Shown here: piece after piece, positions 61,505-64,000 of the stretch
How positions within the stretch are numbered: position 1 is the stretch's first letter
Layout: the number at the start of each line of letters is the position of its first letter
Source of the DNA: JANJTB01 sp032027125
GTDB taxonomy: Bacteria; Bacteroidota; Ignavibacteria; Kapaibacteriales; UBA2268
Assembly: GCA_032027125.1 (NCBI GenBank)
Contig: JAVSMQ010000001.1
Span: 380,169-444,168 of the forward strand
Direction: 5' to 3'
Length of the DNA: 64,000 nucleotides
Notes under the pieces: generated by a model
Databases searched by the model: none
What the model was told of the DNA's origin: nothing
What the model saw: only the letters and a program-made list of their open reading frames with translations
Translations under genes and position numbers: made by a program

Positions 61505-64000
61505 CTACCTGATTATCATAAGTTTACCGGTAATTGATTTATTATTAATGTTTAGTTTGTAAATGTATGCACCGTCAGGTAAAATATCATTAGTCCAATT
61601 GACTTTATGACTGCCTGCTTCGATATAATCAGAATAAATTATATATTCGGTTTTTCCGGTAAGGTCACAAATACTAATTTCAGCCAGACCGTTAAATTCA
61701 CTTGAAAATTCAAAAGTAATTGATTTACCGGCAGGATTTGGATAGTTTGCAATTGTTATTCCTATATTATTATCAGGTTGTTCATCAACTGAGGTAGGTT
61801 TATTCCTGATGGTAAAGAAATCCGTACTCATAGAATTTAATGCGGAATTGGAAATTGAAGTAACTTTAATCTGATATGTAGAATCTTCTTCAATGTCAGA
61901 CGGTACTTTCCACCTGAAAGCATTAACTACGCTGAACAAATTATCCCGTAATATTTTTTGAAATTCACCATTGCGGTACAGTTCGACTTTAAACAGCGAG
62001 TTTATTGAATCCAAAACATTATAATCCCATCTAATTACATAACTTAATGTATCCCAAACTTCTCCCCCATTGGGAATTCTTAAATTTAGATATGGCTGTG
62101 AGGGTGTATAAACTCTGGCTTCCGACCATTCTCCCCAACCTGCATCATTACCGGTTCTTACTCTCCAGTATTTTTGTTTGTTTGGTTCAGGTATATCAAT
62201 TTTGTAGGAAATAATATTTACAACAGAATCAACCGACAAATCGGTAAAATCTACATTATTTGAAATCTGTATTTGGGAATCAGTAAAATATCCTTTAGGA
62301 TTCCAGTTAAGGGTTAATGGCTTTTCCTGATTTATCAAAGCATTATCAGCCGGATTAATCAAAACCGGTGATTCAGGTATAGTTGATATATCAGGTCTTC
62401 CTAATATATATTCCCCGCCAGGATGGTTTATTGAAGCAATCAATTCTTTGCTAATATTATCGTAAGTAGTTTCAATTGGAGCAAAAATACCGCTGCCTTC
62501 AGTTGCCCGAAAGTAAACTTTTGTTTTTTCCGGCTGAAAAACATTCCCGTAATCATTTAAATCTACTTTTAAAATACCATCAACCGCAGATATGCTCTTA
62601 GGATTGAGAACAAATCTAAAAGGTAATATAATCGGTGGTTTTCCTTCAAACTCAGGATTTAAAGGAGCACAGTCGTATTTCTCAATAGTTAAGCTATTAT
62701 ATATAAAAGCTGTCAGAATATTCCAGGTTATAGTAATTCCGGTTCTGTTTGTCGGTTGATTGAATTCATAAGTATTCAATTCCTGCATTTCATCTTTTGT
62801 TACTTTTCCGATAAGCGGGCAAACGGGCCACGGATTTTTGTATATAAACTGACTTACTAACTTTTCAGGAAGCTTTAATTCCAAAGCAACACTGCCATCC
62901 GGATTCAATTCCTGAAGAGCTGTGCCGCCGCCAACTGCCGAATTACCCCATCCGATGAAACTATTTCCATTTGACAATCTTTGGAAATTACCGAAAATAT
63001 CTGCATAAATATCAGGAGTATTACGGTGTTCCCAAACTAATTTACAAGTCATATTAACTTCATCCAATTCATATTCGACTGCTCGTGAATAGTTTGGTGA
63101 ATGTTGTCTTCCGTTATCGAATATAGTTATATGACCATTTGGCAGAACTCTGATATCGTGCTGATACGAAAAATAATTGGGTGCATTTGCTTCGTTTTCG
63201 CCGATAAATGTAAAATCGTTTGATTTTCCTCCAAGTGTCCAGATAATTTCGCCGGTATTTCTGTTAATTTTTATTATAGCGCAAAGATTTCTTGCGGAGA
63301 CCAGAATATTTCCGTCGCGGTCGTAAGCAAGTGAATTCGGATGGAAATACTCAATAGCAGGCGCGACAGGATTATATGTATCCGATACGGGTATATAATC
63401 TAAACTCTGCCATTGAAAAACAACATTATTGTCTTTGTCAATTTCCTGAAGAAGTCCCTGAAGGGTAGCACCGTTTGGTTCACCGGCTGGGAAATATTTT
63501 GTCATGTCAACATATTTGAAATCATATTTGAGTAGTAATGAATTTCCGTTTGCAAGTAAATGATGAGCGGCATAGTATCTAACTCTTTTGTATGGATTTA
63601 CTGTATCTTTAAATGTATTTAAGATATTAAATGATGTATCTGTTCGGTAAACAGTACCATCTAATTCCTGTGATTCCTTACGGGTCATAAAGGATAAATT
63701 GCCGTTAAGCTCACTTTTGAAATGATAACCTTTATAGCCTTTCTCCTGCTGAGGCAGTAAATTGTATTTTACAATCTGACCTGTCGAATCCAATATCATT
63801 AAATAATTTCTGTAAGGTCCTTCAGGTGTAGCTACCTCTCCGAATGGGGACATATAAATCCCGCCGGCTGAAGGATTATTAATAGTAGTTACAGTAGGAA
63901 GCGGTAAGTCATCAGGTATTTCTGCTCTAATTATTAAGGTACTAAACATCAAACTTAATAATAGGCTTAGTAATAAGAATTTCTTTATATATGTAGAGTT
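61505..64000 (-). CDS. Arylsulfotransferase-like T9SS protein, N-terminus beyond the window
   Basis: The frame is open to base 64000; the first residues seen include KKFLLLLSLLLSLMFS, the core of a signal peptide, so the start codon lies just outside. An ATG-less reading from 63952 would cut this signal in half. ASST-like domain (TTINNPSAGGIYMSPFGEVA, EYFHPNSLAYDRDGNILVSAR, NTGEIIWTLGG, SYQHDIRVLPNGHITIFDNG, SRAVEYEL, FQRLSNGNSFIGWG), then one FnIII-like module (YWRVRTGNDAGWGEWSE), one further beta module (LRIPNGGEVWDTLSYVIRWD) and a T9SS tail (IANYPNPAGKSITFEF ... GKLMIIR). Shorter than its two paralogues, and perhaps the ancestral form. Confidence 0.85.
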   Translation of the reverse strand, partial: NSTYIKKFLLLSLLLSLMFSTLIIRAEIPDDLPLPTVTTINNPSAGGIYMSPFGEVATPEGPYRNYLMILDSTGQIVKYNLLPQQEKGYKGYHFKSELNGNLSFMTRKESQELDGTVYRTDTSFNILNTFKDTVNPYKRVRYYAAHHLLANGNSLLLKYDFKYVDMTKYFPAGEPNGATLQGLLQEIDKDNNVVFQWQSLDYIPVSDTYNPVAPAIEYFHPNSLAYDRDGNILVSARNLCAIIKINRNTGEIIWTLGGKSNDFTFIGENEANAPNYFSYQHDIRVLPNGHITIFDNGRQHSPNYSRAVEYELDEVNMTCKLVWEHRNTPDIYADIFGNFQRLSNGNSFIGWGNSAVGGGTALQELNPDGSVALELKLPEKLVSQFIYKNPWPVCPLIGKVTKDEMQELNTYEFNQPTNRTGITITWNILTAFIYNSLTIEKYDCAPLNPEFEGKPPIILPFRFVLNPKSISAVDGILKVDLNDYGNVFQPEKTKVYFRATEGSGIFAPIETTYDNISKELIASINHPGGEYILGRPDISTIPESPVLINPADNALINQEKPLTLNWNPKGYFTDSQIQISNNVDFTDLSVDSVVNIISYKIDIPEPNKQKYWRVRTGNDAGWGEWSEARVYTPSQPYLNLRIPNGGEVWDTLSYVIRWDYNVLDSINSLFKVELYRNGEFQKILRDNLFSVVNAFRWKVPSDIEEDSTYQIKVTSISNSALNSMSTDFFTIRNKPTSVDEQPDNNIGITIANYPNPAGKSITFEFSSEFNGLAEISICDLTGKTEYIIYSDYIEAGSHKVNWTNDILPDGAYIYKLNINNKSITGKLMIIR

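Noticed and set aside
1..64000. tRNA or rRNA genes
   Set aside because: No T-loop plus acceptor-stem pattern and no rRNA-like stretch was found by eye; a covariance search could still reveal one.

Overview
The window reads as a chromosome segment of an AT-rich, Gram-negative member of the Bacteroidota/Chlorobiota (FCB) group, possibly close to Ignavibacteria or Kapabacteria. The signs are several secreted proteins with type IX secretion (T9SS) C-terminal sorting tails, a TonB receptor followed by a HmuY-like lipoprotein, a bacillithiol gene (bshC), an MlaD/MCE protein, many lipoproteins with lipobox cysteines, and promoter matches to the Bacteroidota form (TTTG, 18 bp, TAnnTTTG). The exact lineage is an inference; no rRNA or tRNA gene was seen.

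1-17.3 kb is mostly housekeeping and envelope genes: receptor and HmuY pair, a subtilisin-like T9SS protease, an abasic-site sensor (SRAP), a diheme cytochrome c lipoprotein, an ABC half-exporter, a LamG/glycosyltransferase operon, bshC, two adjacent arrays of 21-bp tandem repeats (14.0-14.7 kb), cheR and a sigma-54 response regulator.

17.5-29.7 kb is partly an accessory region on the minus strand. It holds at least five decayed fragments of an RHS/YD-repeat core, placed next to small orphan genes that look like displaced immunity genes, plus a HicBA toxin-antitoxin pair. In two cases the RHS fragment overlaps the start of the following gene, as expected of toxin tip/immunity cassettes. A plus-strand block (PBP1A, FAH hydrolase, two lipoproteins) lies inside this span.

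30.2-38.0 kb is a conserved block: ssb, MCE, O-methyltransferase, VWA-OmpA lipoprotein, M28 peptidase and pyrE as one tightly spaced plus-strand run, then a DUF1573 gene and an acyl-CoA dehydrogenase. 38.2-43.1 kb holds two large secreted minus-strand proteins.

43.2-53.4 kb is a second accessory region bounded and broken up by dispersed repeats. It carries a type III restriction-modification operon with a Shedu-like (DUF4263) nuclease gene placed between mod and res, then a predicted promoter, a hairpin, a third 21-bp repeat array (18 units), a fibronectin-type-III gene that contains the only ambiguous bases of the window, and a HEPN-motif protein. 53.4-64 kb holds three tandem arylsulfotransferase-like T9SS proteins; two of them carry eight FnIII-like modules each, and the third runs off the window end.

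The most unusual material is (i) the three 21-bp arrays, with different unit sequences but equal length, a shared CGGAA core and variation that favours third codon positions of one frame, one of them lying in the predicted leader of a probably multi-copy FnIII gene; (ii) the mod-Shedu-res operon; and (iii) the RHS cassette graveyard.
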